Of a stretch of DNA of 64,000 bases, positions 25,201 through 33,607 are shown in pieces. A program made the translations under genes and the position numbers. This stretch comes from Haliotis asinina (taxonomy: Eukaryota; Mollusca; Gastropoda; Lepetellida; Haliotidae). The stretch covers positions 7,485,501 through 7,549,500 of the forward strand of contig NC_090287.1 in assembly GCF_037392515.1 (NCBI RefSeq), read 5' to 3'. A model generated the notes under the pieces. That model was not told the origin of the DNA, did no database searches, and worked only from the letters and a program-made list of their open reading frames with translations. The first letter of the stretch is position 1. Every line of letters starts with the position of its first letter.

Positions 25201-28200
25201 TGATTGATCTAGGTGCACTTTTAGATACTTCACACAAGGTTGGAAGGGAATATCGCTCTCCACTACCACAACTGACTCATCTTTAATGAGTTTTAGACGG
25301 TTTGGTGCACCAACTGGCATAAGTTCTGTTTTTTCAGTGTTCAATTTCAGTTTATTACTGAGCATCTATTCCAAAACGTCATCAATGCATGATTGGATGC
25401 CATGTTTGACCACACCGAAGTCCTGTGGAAGATCACTTTTTGACAGTAGAGTGTCATCTGCATATTTCTCAAATTCAGTCATGGGAAGAGATGACCTCTG
25501 AGAGTGGTTGAACATACTGACATTTTAAGCATATTTGGTTAATAAATAGTTAAAATCAGTGCATGAAAAAGCATCTGCCCAGCTGCACACTGCTTGCTAG
25601 ATTCATGGCCGGCTTACTACTATATTTTATAGCTGGTCCTGTGAGCCAATACATTTTCCAACTGTATATATCTGACCATGTCATTGACTACAGGACATAC
25701 TTCGAAAATAGTTTACAATTGTGGTAGCTGGATGATGTCTGTATAGTTCATGATCAGTCAAACAGATCAGCCTACCCATTTATCTAACACTAATTGTGAC
25801 TGGTCTAGAGAATGCTTTAAGCCTATGAATAATGTCATTCTTTTCTGCTTTTCTGATTCAGATGGCACTGACACTTAACGAATCAACAGTGAGCACCCAG
25901 TTATCATTTTATTAAATTTGCTCTTGCACATGTTTATGTTTACCCACAATGAGTAATTCATTAATTACTTTATTTCAATGCCATATCTCAGTTTCCTATT
26001 TTTAATACAGGGCTGGTTACATGCTAACAGGGATGGCAACAGTTTTTAGTCATCAGCCCTGTGGGCTTCCTGACCTTTATAAGGAGTTTCATGCACTGTT
26101 AAAATGTTCTAAAAGGTCACCTGCTACCGATAATAAAGTAATAACCTAGTGAATTACTCATCATGTTAAAGTTAAAACTCACAATAAAATTTTTATGTGG
26201 CATGAGTTTTTCTGAGTGTAGCATCTTCTTGTCTTCTTGCAGTCTCTCATACACACTGTTGAGCGCCTTCACATCAATGTCAGTGATCTTCACTCGATGA
26301 CCATGATATGCCAGTTCTCCTGAACATAGAAATATCAGCACAATCTCAAACAAGAGCCACTTTGACCAATTCATTATTGATATTTTCTTTCTACATTTCC
26401 AAAATATATATCATGATAAATCTGACAGCTATTGCTGTGGTGCTAATCAAGTGATTAATAGCATAGAATTCTAGACACTGGTTTCACTGATCCACCATTA
26501 TGATTCACTAGGCATTGTAATACTCCTTGTAGTCTAGTGGTATAAGTGTTTGGTTGTCATGCTAAAGACCCTGGTTTGATTCCGCACAGGGGTACTTTGT
26601 GTGGGCATGCTGCTTTTAGCAATATTGCAGCAATATCATTCTGAGGGACACCAAAAATGGTACACATTGTACCAGTGTGAGGAATCAAACACGGGTCTTC
26701 GGCATGACAAGCAAACTCTTTAACATTGTTTAAACACTTGGCTACCCCAACAGCCCATGAAGGATTCCTCGGAAAACAGATCTCAGTTACAATAAATGGA
26801 CATGATTTGCATGTTTAGTGCTAAGACCAATATGCCTCTGTAACAAAGGCATTCACTAGTTTTTGATAACATCTGATTTCCCTCTTTAAAAGGTTTGCTT
26901 ACTGATTCCATTACAAGTATATGACACTGGTTATCTCAGTATTGTCATTTGCCTTCCTGGTGACATTTATCAGTTCAACTTCAACATAAACCCATCCACT
27001 TTTCCTGAATTCACATTTAATTAATATTTTTACAGATCCTTGAGGACAAAATGAGAGATCTGTGGAGTAACATTGTAGAACAGTATCTTCTGAAAATTTT
27101 TTGAGAGCTTGGAATGAATCATTGATTATATGAACTGATGTATGAAACAATGCTCATAACTGCTCAGAAAGAAACAACAAAACACTTATCTAAGTCATAG
27201 ATGTGTTGTATGCACCATGAATAATACTGTGCATTCCTCTGGACATAGTGAGTTTTTGTTATGTGTCCTTTCTCTACATTTGTACACACTGGATGCACGT
27301 TTGTGCCTCTTGTAAAAGTTTACTCTGGTCAGTGGATCATAGTGCACTCAGTTTCTATTCTCTTGAGTATAATGTCCAAGCTGCCTCATCAGTGAGTGTG
27401 AATAATATTCTACACCTCTTTTAGCAATGTTCCAGCAATAATATGACAGAGAACACCATTAATGGGCTTCACACATTGTGCCCATGTGGGGAACTGAACC
27501 CTGATCTTCGGTGTGACAAACAAATGCTTTAACCATTAGGCTACCCCACCACTCCTGACTCAGCAGATGCCAGACAATTAGCAATCACATTACTATCTCC
27601 TTTTGATGAGTTACAAATACTGTTTCTGGTTTCTTTTGATTAGAAGGCTAGATAACATTAAATGCTTTGACTGTCTGAAGACAATCTCAAGAGTTTCTTG
27701 TGACAAGTCTAGTACCTTAGCCACATAATCACTTCTTATTGTTTCATTGTTGACAAACATGTTTAACTTTCACTAGGAATGAATTCCACTGTCTTTCCTG
27801 CATGAATGCATTTCACTTCAGGACAGTATTAGTTACAAAAAGAAACAAACAATAATTACAGCAAAATTGGGGAAACCCCTAGAACACATTTAGGGCATAT
27901 TCCATTTTGTGAGCCACTGCACATGAGAAATGCATATCCATACAAATGAAACATTACCCAAGGAATGGGATAAACTGTAATATGTTCCCTTAATTTCTCT
28001 TCATCATCTCTTTCCCCCTGGCTTCATTCATTTTATAAATTTTGTGGATCCACTATCCCTTACTTTTTTATGGCATATTTTCAATTATAATCAATAATTG
28101 TTCACCACAAATTCTCAGACAATGAATAGTGGATTTGGTTTCTGATTCCTGACACTAGTGACTGATTGTAACAGAGGTCATGAGTCCTTGCAAACAAGGC

Positions 28201-28753
28201 TCAGAGTGGTCAGTGTACCCTCTCATACACATCCCAAAATCTAAAGGTGTAACACATTATATGTATCAGGTCTACTTTCACACAACGAAACACACCATAT
28301 CACAATTACATTCTTGGATCATATATTTTGGGCATCATGTTTACTTTCTTGTGCAATAACTGGGTGTGTTGTGTCCCAAAGAGGGAACAGGTCAAAGTGG
28401 CCACACAACAAAATGGCCACAACCCCTAGTCAAAATGGCCATACCATTACCAAAGACACTGCAAGTGTTAATACTTGGATGATGGCTTGTATTTGAGATA
28501 AAGTTACACATTCTAAGTTGGTAAAACATTTTACACTAAATTACAGCTGTTCATGTGATAAGTGTGACAACACATAAAGTTTCTTAAGCATCTAAAACTC
28601 TACCCTTGAGACACAATGCGGTCCAACTGAAACCTATTACACCATGAGAACAAATAGAATAGCATCTCAAGGACTGTGCTAGATCACCAGTATTGTAGAC
28701 CTACCTGCAATTCGTACGCCCATAGCCCCGCATCCAATAACTGCAACCTTCAT
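10055..28753 (-). CDS. Rossmann-RING fusion gene: NAD-binding 3-hydroxyacyl-CoA dehydrogenase-like domain plus C-terminal RING finger (8 exons)
   Basis: Assembled by hand from exons 28753-28705, 26319-26183, 22787-22682, 22546-22452, 21437-21341, 13535-13437, 10872-10774 and 10245-10055. All introns are GT-AG and every phase fits, giving 290 residues. Residues 1-190 resemble the NAD-binding domain of 3-hydroxyacyl-CoA dehydrogenases: MKVAVIGCGAMG (G7, G9, G12), then Asp30 after the second strand, an ISTNTLCLNVTDI strand near 108-120 and RTIGLRFLFPVYYIPEVEI at 130-148. The catalytic His equivalent is Arg135 and the following Asn is Phe138; the catalytic Glu survives as Glu147. Residues about 195-235 are a linker. 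Residues 239-277 form a C3HC4 RING (C239, C242, C254, H256, C260, C263, C274, C277), ending in a hydrophobic VYHS tail as in IAP/MUL1-type RINGs. The helical 3HCDH C-terminal domain is absent. Inferred role: a ubiquitin E3 ligase with a nucleotide-binding, probably inactive, sensor domain. An in-frame ATG at 28768 would add five residues. Confidence 0.87.
10774..10872 (-). CDS. Rossmann-RING gene, exon 7 (linker)
   Basis: The acceptor CTTGCAG comes before CTCGCCTGG and the donor GTAATA follows. It is 99 bases, phase 1 in and out. It encodes RLEQIQSLQSKENTIPALSH and RGNVTPRVHDDDG, a short possible helix followed by a polar, flexible stretch that joins the two domains. It has no match to any domain I know. 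Confidence 0.78.
11066..11150 (-). repeat. SINE 3' tail fragment
   Basis: GAGTGAGTGAGTATG followed by CTACTTTTAGCAAGATGCC, a diverged version of the SINE tail seen at 8774. Confidence 0.5.
12120..12770 (-). mobile_element. Possible heavily decayed retroelement fragment (RNase-H-like)
   Basis: On the - strand near 12.13-12.37 kb the translation shows scattered resemblance to the RNase H region of DIRS-type elements (a TD-x-SL pattern and a later LW/ES pattern). It is old and broken in many places. The call is weak and rests only on these scattered residues. Confidence 0.22.
13031..13234 (+). repeat. Dispersed repeat, copy 1 (pairs with 16033-16226)
   Basis: Shares TTTGTTTACTAGGAATTC, GAATGACAGCATGGAAA and GAGTTACGAGGATGAAGCTT with the second copy 3 kb away in the same orientation. 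I judge the similarity at about 80 percent with small indels. The family is unknown. Confidence 0.8.
13437..13535 (-). CDS. Rossmann-RING gene, exon 6
   Basis: The acceptor CCACAG is followed by TGCGCATC; GTGAGC is the donor. The exon is 99 bases, phase 1 in and phase 1 out, so it can be skipped without changing the frame. It encodes RIMLERMGKTLFFRSGGFPL and ILSEEERDKRK. The LERMGKT start matches the last helix-strand of the NAD domain. An intron of 7.8 kb filled with transposons separates it from exon 5. Confidence 0.86.
13978..14245 (+). repeat. 260-bp abalone-type repeat, near-complete copy
   Basis: Runs from CCCGTGAAGGTCCCAGGGTAG through AAGAGGCGACTAACGGGATC and GTTGATCACTGGATTGTCTG to GGAATATTGCTAAGTGCGAC and ends in CTCGCTCGCTCGC. 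Other copies in the window lie at 31.5, 40.5, 43.2, 44.9, 46.2, 47.15, 48.77 and 49.45 kb. No coding capacity; probably a SINE or another short non-autonomous element. Confidence 0.9.
14638..14765 (+). mobile_element. 128-bp mariner-like MITE, copy 1
   Basis: Terminal inverted repeats of about 27 bases: TACTGGACAAAATAATTTAG at the left and the complement of TTTTTGTCCAGTA at the right. It begins and ends with TA as in Tc1/mariner insertions. A second copy of identical length lies inverted at 37856-37983. Confidence 0.85.
14955..14988. repeat. Short echo of exon 6 inside intron 5
   Basis: AAGGGAATCCTCCAGGACGG here matches exon 6 near 13478-13500 with about two differences over 24 bases. It is flanked on the - strand by TACCAG and GTATCC, which could act as splice sites, but the phase (34 bases) would not fit the reading frame. 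Probably a relic of a local duplication. Confidence 0.35.
16033..16226 (+). repeat. Dispersed repeat, copy 2
   Basis: Same orientation as 13031-13234, with the same internal landmarks and a different 3' flank. Confidence 0.8.
16230..17250. other. Intron 5 stretch without recognisable gene
   Basis: A few open stretches on both strands (for example about 16.56-16.85 kb on -) have no start, splice context or family resemblance. It may be eroded transposon sequence. Confidence 0.3.
17259..17553 (+). mobile_element. 295-bp miniature element with DIRS-like ends
   Basis: About 43 bases at each end are inverted copies of each other, each containing TACTTACCTTACC. Just inside the left end lies GGCTTATGCATATTACCTCA, which matches the inverted right end of the neighbouring DIRS-type element. 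It contains no genes. It looks like an internally deleted relative of that element in the opposite orientation. Confidence 0.7.
17560..20466 (-). mobile_element. Fossil DIRS-type (tyrosine recombinase) retroelement
   Basis: About 2.9 kb bounded by 35-base inverted repeats (17560-17594 and 20432-20466) that contain AACTTACCTTACCATAGGGC. On the - strand I see, in order, a reverse transcriptase region (about 20.2-19.55 kb, with the YIDD motif), an RNase H region (about 19.1-18.8 kb) and the C-terminal part of a tyrosine recombinase (about 18.2-17.83 kb, with PHEIHALAS and the final active-site neighbourhood). No capsid-type gene is visible. The element is broken in several places and looks like a shortened, inactive copy; the well-matched ends suggest a moderate rather than ancient age. 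Inserted in intron 5 of the Rossmann-RING gene, same strand. Confidence 0.85.
20711..20992 (+). repeat. 39-bp minisatellite, about 7 units
   Basis: Units of the form CCCTAATGGTCCATCAGCCA followed by AGAGATTCTCCACC. Most are nearly identical, with scattered single-base changes. It lies in intron 5, about 350 bases upstream of exon 5 in + coordinates, and is likely length-polymorphic. Confidence 0.95.
21341..21437 (-). CDS. Rossmann-RING gene, exon 5 (former catalytic segment)
   Basis: The acceptor CTCAG comes before AGGACTATA and the donor GTAGGT follows. The exon enters in phase 0 and leaves in phase 1. It encodes RTIGLRFLFPVYYIPEVEI and TAGKHTSPETIEK. In active family members this segment reads GLHFFNPVPxMxLVEV; here His is Arg135 and Asn is Phe138, while Pro139 and Glu147 are kept. 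Confidence 0.88.
22452..22546 (-). CDS. Rossmann-RING gene, exon 4
   Basis: The acceptor TTACAG comes before GTATATCAC and the donor GTACCG, a weaker site, follows GAG. It encodes CKPGAIISTNTLCLNVTDIS, the family strand usually reading SNTSSL. Only 135 bases separate it from exon 3. Reading past the weak donor gives about 75 further in-frame codons, so intron retention would yield a truncated form. Confidence 0.87.
22682..22787 (-). CDS. Rossmann-RING gene, exon 3
   Basis: The acceptor TTCCAG comes before GGCCAGATA and the donor GTGAGT comes after GAAC. The exon enters in phase 0 and leaves in phase 1. It encodes SRLEETVSDAEVIFEVVKEN and then LNIKQDLFE, matching the family pattern in which a DA-D/E-x-(V/I)IE motif is followed by a helix with KxxLF. 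Confidence 0.88.
23160..23530. other. Very AT-rich intron 2 stretch
   Basis: Repeated AATTCATAATT/AATTATGAATT words. No gene or clear transposon is seen. Confidence 0.6.
24530..25515 (-). mobile_element. 3' end of a LINE (non-LTR retrotransposon), degraded
   Basis: On the - strand the reverse transcriptase core appears as KYADDTLLS near 25.45 kb, followed by MLSNKLKLNTEKTELM, a CVKYLKVHLDQSL segment (usually YLG), then LKRIQHGAARLV and HLHWLPIAFR, the typical C-terminus of CR1/L2/Rex-type LINEs. The 3' end finishes in TTTCGAAGATTAGCGCTATA and a short ATT-rich tail near 24.54 kb. A TAG replaces the usual Trp just before MLSNK, and the frame shifts near 25.04 kb, so it is dead. The 5' part is missing, as is normal for LINEs. 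It lies in intron 2. Confidence 0.88.
26183..26319 (-). CDS. Rossmann-RING gene, exon 2
   Basis: The acceptor TTCAG precedes GAGAACTGG and the donor GTGAGT follows ATT. The exon enters in phase 1 and leaves in phase 0. It encodes residues 17-62, including the helix after the glycine loop and KITDIDVKAL. Asp30 is the residue that in the family contacts the adenosine ribose and favours NAD over NADP. Confidence 0.87.
26530..26755. repeat. Two SINE pieces head to head
   Basis: The left half reads GTCTAGTGGTATAAGTG with a B-box-like GGTTTGATTCC and then the SINE body (CTTTTAGCAATATTGCAGC) on +. The right half is another head on -: AATCAAACACGGGTCTTCGG is the complement of a B-box region. An inverted pair like this could fold in the pre-mRNA of the Rossmann-RING gene. 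Confidence 0.65.
27385..27560 (-). repeat. tRNA-derived SINE, near-complete copy
   Basis: Tail GTGAGTGTG, body CTTTTAGCAATGTTCCAGC and GGGCTTCACACATTG, then GGGAACTGAACCCTG (complement of the B box) and a head ending GGCTACCCCACC. Intron 1 of the Rossmann-RING gene. Confidence 0.75.
27895..28065 (+). repeat. Old dispersed repeat, copy 2
   Basis: Collinear with 5225-5435, same orientation; see that entry. Confidence 0.5.
28705..28753 (-). CDS. Rossmann-RING gene, exon 1 (first strand and GxGxxG)
   Basis: Encodes MKVAVIGCGAMGVRIA plus one base. The donor GTAGGT follows, leaving phase 1. An in-frame TGA lies at 28780-28778, just upstream of an alternative ATG at 28768. The ATG at 28753 has A at -3 and places the first beta strand at the N-terminus, as usual in this family, so I prefer it. 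No mitochondrial or peroxisomal targeting sequence precedes it, so the product is probably cytosolic. Confidence 0.85.
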
Positions 28754-28768
28754 TATTGATAACAGCAT

Positions 28769-29300
28769 GAAATACCTTCAATACAAGAACATGGATCGAT
28801 AATTCTTTTACATTTTCGAGTTCAATTTTGAGTTTTTCTTCAGGTGAAAATAATATTATTGTATGGGGAACAATACATGTTAGGACCTGTGTCCCCCTTG
28901 GTGAGACTTTTCTCACTTCTTTTCCTGACTGCACAAGAGGAACGTGACACAGATGTTCAATATATGCAGCAACAAATTTTTGCTGAGACTGAGAGTCGGT
29001 GTACTGTCAATCCAGGTTTACATTACAACCAGTTGCTGTCCCCAGTCCCATTTGATAACATGTACTGATTCAAAAATCAAAACATATAAAACAGGGTCTA
29101 ATATGCTTATCTGCGTATTCGAAAACAAATCATGAAGATTATATCTTCGTAGATATCATAAAGACATTGGCAGATCGAAAATTGTATCGAGAAAAGCGGA
29201 TGTCGCTGCCAAACAAATGGGACATAACTCTTGCTAACTTCCGCTTTTCAGGGACGGTTGGGGGTTGGGGGGTGGGGGGTGGGGGGTGGGGAGGTGAAAC
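28769..29300 (-). promoter_or_regulatory. Upstream region of the Rossmann-RING gene
   Basis: No TATA box is evident. On the - strand an ETS-like GCGGAAGT occurs near 29244-29237, next to a C-rich run (29251-29296). This suggests a TATA-less promoter near 29.2 kb. An untranslated first exon further upstream is also possible; I cannot place the transcription start. Confidence 0.35.
29251..29296 (+). other. G-rich tract with G-quadruplex pattern
   Basis: Four or more runs of four to six G separated by one to two bases (GGGGTTGGGGGGTGGGG-type), meeting the simple G4 rule. On the - strand, the template sense of the Rossmann-RING gene, it is a matching C-rich run. Confidence 0.85.
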
Positions 29301-31332
29301 GAGAAGAGGCACCTGGATTTAGGCAGTTCTCCAACGCAAGAAACTGCGCAGTTTGAAATTTTACAATATGATACAAAAATGACCATGGGAATTATATTTT
29401 GGCTGAAGGGAAGCATATAGTAGCTGGAATAAGTCAATTATAACCAAGAAATAATAGAATTGAAAATTAATGCGAATACCAAAATATACAAGTACAAAAC
29501 ATACATCAGAATGCCTATGATAAATTATGCATGCCTAGGAATGGATGAAAAAATATTTAATGCGTTAGTATCAGTAAATGAACCTGACTAGATAATGATT
29601 ATTCTACACATGATAACTTGATATGGTGTCGATATCTGTACCTACTTGTAACACTGATACCTGTGTGCACTGATACATTTCTGCTATTTTGTAGCCGCTC
29701 GTGTTACCTGTTTATATGGAACTGTGGTATTATAACACCACTGGTGTAAAGTAGGGTGTCTGGGGCTCTAGTTTTGTTCCCTATACGAACAGATCTCGAC
29801 CGTTTCTGCGAGCTAATTTATCAGACGGCCAAATCAGCACCTGCCTGGGCGGCATACGATCTCTTATATAGAGCCCATGTCGCTGTCACCTGTCGAACCA
29901 AGGCTGGTATACTTTGGTTTAATACTGTGTATTTATTACATGCTGAGGAATAATGCACGGACAGGTCATATAAGTGGAACTCCTGCAGGCTGGTAACGTG
30001 CAGACTCTAACTGACATTTAGCATTGCCATTACAGTGTGCGTGTGTGTGTGCGTGCGCGGGCGTGTAGGGGCCGTTGCTCTTCTAAGCGAATATATGTTG
30101 TTGGTAACGCGCAGATCATCAGTCCACCCGACGACCCAACACCATTACACGACCCAGTGAGGAGAAACACTACCAATCTGTATGATATTAATAGGCCTGT
30201 GGCAGTGTGAGGGTCTTCCCATTTATATATATAGCTCCTGTTGTTTCAGTAGAAGAAATCACTGGGGCGCCATAATCCCGATTAATCCCTTATTTTGTTC
30301 CCTGTGAAATAATATGTGAGAAAAATATCAACAACTTTTGACTCAATGCATAACATTAGAGTTCTGGCACCAGTTGTTAATTCTCTCATGTTCTTATCCA
30401 AATATAGTTCAGTTCAAAGTATTTTCTCCCCCTAGGTGGGCGTCTGGCACCGTTTTGTACCTCTACCCAGGCATGTTCCTTCTAAAAAACATCATTGTCC
30501 TTACGAGTGTTGGGGTGGCTTTCGGCAAACATAATTAGATACTACCCCTATGCATGGTTAGTTGTCCTTGAACCATCGGTTCTGAAATGGTTCCACATTT
30601 CAAGGCCATGTACATCCTTGAAACTAATTTAAGGCTGCTTAGAAATAATTAAATGTTTCACGGGCACATTTTTTTTCAAGAGTGACGAGGGCGGTAGGAC
30701 TTTTTTAAAATATTTTTGATAGAAAAATGTTACAAGGAAGGAACGCATATTTATTTATTTATTTTTTGTTTCTTTCAGAAATACAGCTTGGGAAGTTTAG
30801 CGGGTGTTAATGAGTTGTAGATTCAATCACACTCGTTCTTACAGACACTCTTTCTTATAGTGGACAAATGGATGATCGGGAAGCGGCCATGTCGAATATA
30901 TTTTTTTCGGTGGCAGTAAAACGTTATTACACGCACAAAAAAAAGTGACGCGCCGAGACTCGAGAAACATTTCACTTTTCTAATTTATCCTAAGGTGTCA
31001 CCAGGGCATGTTCAGTATCGACAGTCTTTCTCACAATACTTTCAATGGATAAACGTGTTCCGTCTGATCTTGATACTGAATTTACAGGCCCTGTAGAAGA
31101 AGTACTGACAGCCACGTTCACTGGGAATGAAAAGAGTGTTTACTTATACGTTGCCATATTGCAATGGAGAAGCAAGGAAATCGTCATACTTTATAATACT
31201 TGTCGCTGGCATAGTATACTTAATCTAAATCCATTCTATAGTAGTGTGGTTTTTGTTATCAGTTTATGTTGTGAAATATGTTCACCTGTGGTAATGTGAC
31301 TGCTATGACTGGAGCGTTGGGTATGTCACAAC

Positions 31333-31333
<1 letters not shown>

Positions 31334-31422
<89 letters not shown>
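31334..31422. repeat. (CA)n microsatellite, about 44 units
   Basis: A pure CA run; frames through it are an artefact of the repeat. Confidence 0.98.
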
Positions 31423-31423
<1 letters not shown>

Positions 31424-31494
31424 CCCCTCAGTCTCAGTAAGTTGGGTATAGGTAATTGGTGAGCCGTCTCTGTTCCAAACTGATATTGTTTGTT

Positions 31495-31705
31495 TATTGT
31501 TTAACGCCAGACTAAACGATATTCCTTCTATATGGTCAGTAAATAATGAACCAGACAATCCAGTGATGAACAGTATAAGTCTCGATCTACTCCATTGGGA
31601 TGCGAGGACACGTAACAACCAAGACAGCGAGTGTGACCGTCCAACCTTACGGCAAGCAAGGGTTGCTGCGATCAGTCCCAAACCGGATCTTCATTGGCCT
31701 GTTCC
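31495..31705 (-). repeat. 260-bp repeat, partial copy, reverse
   Basis: Contains ACCAGACAATCCAGTGATGA and GGCAAGCAAGGGTTGCTGCG, the complement of landmarks in the 13978 copy. The tail end is diverged. Confidence 0.8.
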
Positions 31706-32499
31706 AAGCTGAAATACTTTTGTAACAACTGAACATCCGCCTTATAGGTAATTTCTAGATCCACCATCGTCACCATACTCGGATGTAAACTGTCTACGTT
31801 TGGGACAAACATAGTTACATATAGCCTGTCTCACAGTCCCTGAACCGCATTATTTTGCCTACTGCCTAGCCCTGCCTGCAATACTAATTTAAAGCATTAA
31901 ATGAAGAAAGCGTAGATTCCCTCATGTCCAAGCTCCCTTCTCATTGGGGTTCCCTTTCAGTGTAAATGGGTTTATTTGTTTCTCTCAACATAAATTGTTA
32001 GAATATATATAGTTCACTGACGTGACCTTCAAGTACAACACCAAAGTATGTATGCCACTGGGAAATCCCACTTAAAATATCTAAATGCCCTTCAAACATT
32101 TAATAAATCTTACAATACGATTTATTGAGCATCAAGTCCGCACCTAGACTGGATATATTTCTTATACAGACATTGTAATAAGGTTGTGAGTTGGTCGAAT
32201 GTTTTCCAAATTAAGGTGTAAATAAGGTGTAAAACGCGAAAAAAATACATTACATGAGTAAACAGAATACAGATTTGTATTCTGGATGGAAAATATAACT
32301 CATAAACATATTAAGGTTAACACAATTACACGATCTAATTTCTGAATATTATTTAGACATTAAAAATTATTTTTGTATATAATTGACGTCATAGAGTATT
32401 AAAGAGCAATGAATTTGCGCAAGTCGTGTAATTGACAGTGCACGTGCGAAACGTTTTTCACGAGCGTCACGTTGAGCAGTTTGTCATTGGTTCATGCAG

Positions 32500-32644
32500 A
32501 TTCGTCAAAGCAGCATGGTGCTTTTCGGTGTATCACCACCATCAATCAAAACCGGAGACGAACACTTTGCTGTGTTCCACAAGAACAGTCGGTCCGTTGT
32601 AGAAGAAATGAAGTGGGTTGAAGTCATGGTGGTCGATAACGGAG
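32500..32644 (+). CDS. Candidate exon, possibly start of a reprolysin (ADAM/ADAMTS-like) protease domain
   Basis: An open stretch of 145 bases between an acceptor (TTCATGCAG) and a donor (GTACGTG), leaving phase 1. It encodes VFHKNSRSVVEEMKWVEVMV followed by VDNGG. In ADAM and ADAMTS proteases the metalloprotease domain begins just after a basic/Arg-Ser stretch with a (K/R)xVEVxVVAD strand, which this resembles. The resemblance is short, and I find no zinc-binding HExxH exon nearby, so it may be coincidence or an isolated remnant. Confidence 0.28.
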
Positions 32645-33382
32645 GTACGTGTAGTATTTACTCCGTGTACAACGTTATAAACATGAAAACTCGTGACTTA
32701 TTTAATCTGCCGTCTTTAACGCAGTAGATACTATATGATTGTCAAACTGGCGAAATATGATTATTAATGTTTGTCGTTACTTTATTCCCGAAGCGTTACT
32801 CGAAGTAGGAACATGTTTAGTTTGAATTATTTAGGCACTTCAGTACACCATGGTCGCATGTGCTGTGCGAAGATCTGGTTGATTTCCAGACTGGCGTTTA
32901 ATCTCTCCGAACATTTATCAGTGTGTTGCAGAGCTACGCAAAGTATGGAAAGGCGATAAAAATAAGGACAATATACCGAAAAAAAAAACCCCTGAAGAAT
33001 TATACTTCATTCCTATAAAAGCAAGTGATCGCGAGAACTGATGGTAGATGTGACTTCTATGAAGGAGTAAAGACAAACACATCCAGCGATTTTCCTAGTC
33101 TTCAGAAACTTGGGAACAAAATACAAGGCGTGTAAAAGTGAAATGGGAGTATCCAAAAGCAATAATAAATATTATGGTTTTAAAAACGTCTACATGATGC
33201 AGTGTACAGGTCGTAAAATGGATCCCACGACATTCTTGAATTAAGACTACCGGAAAGATAAGATGGACATGTCTGTGAAGATAAATGATTACTAAATTCA
33301 ACATGTCCAGCATAACTGAAGTTCCTCATTCAAAACCACCCACCTATATAGGATATGAGATAATTTGTTGATATAACCAGAC

Positions 33383-33607
33383 CTCTAATGATAACGGGTT
33401 TCTCAACACCGAGAGAAGAAGGCAGAACAATAACTGTTTCCTGTCCCCCATGCTGCCAGGTCTCCTCGTACACAGGTGAATGGTCCTGTATTAATTTCAC
33501 CAACTTGAATAATGAATCATGTAGGTAACACTGTGTTACATCGCCGTGTTTGGACTGGCTAACCGACGGGCAATGTATACAGTCTGTAGACAGTTCGACC
33601 ATACGCA
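33383..33607 (-). CDS. Candidate unidentified exon
   Basis: On - an open frame of 225 bases lies between an acceptor-like CCCTAAACAG and a donor AGAG/GTCTGG, phase 1 at both ends. It encodes a plausible protein segment (DSLFKLVKLIQDHSPVYEE, ETVIVLPSSLGVEKPVII). I do not recognise it. Within it, in another frame, MGDRKQLLFCLLLSVL looks like a signal peptide start; only one of the two readings can be right. Confidence 0.22.

Larger units (their letters stand above)
29300..32490. other. Intergenic region
   Basis: No exon I can support. It holds a CA microsatellite and one reverse copy of the 260-bp repeat. The frame at 31045-31200 on + has no splice or family support. Confidence 0.5.

Noticed and set aside
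31045-31200. Possible propeptide exon for the ADAMTS-like candidate
   Set aside because: No resemblance to known propeptides and no fitting donor in phase.
31259-31681. 140-codon open stretch on - through a poly-Cys/Val run
   Set aside because: It is created by the (CA)n microsatellite, which has no stops in any frame, joined to a copy of the 260-bp repeat.
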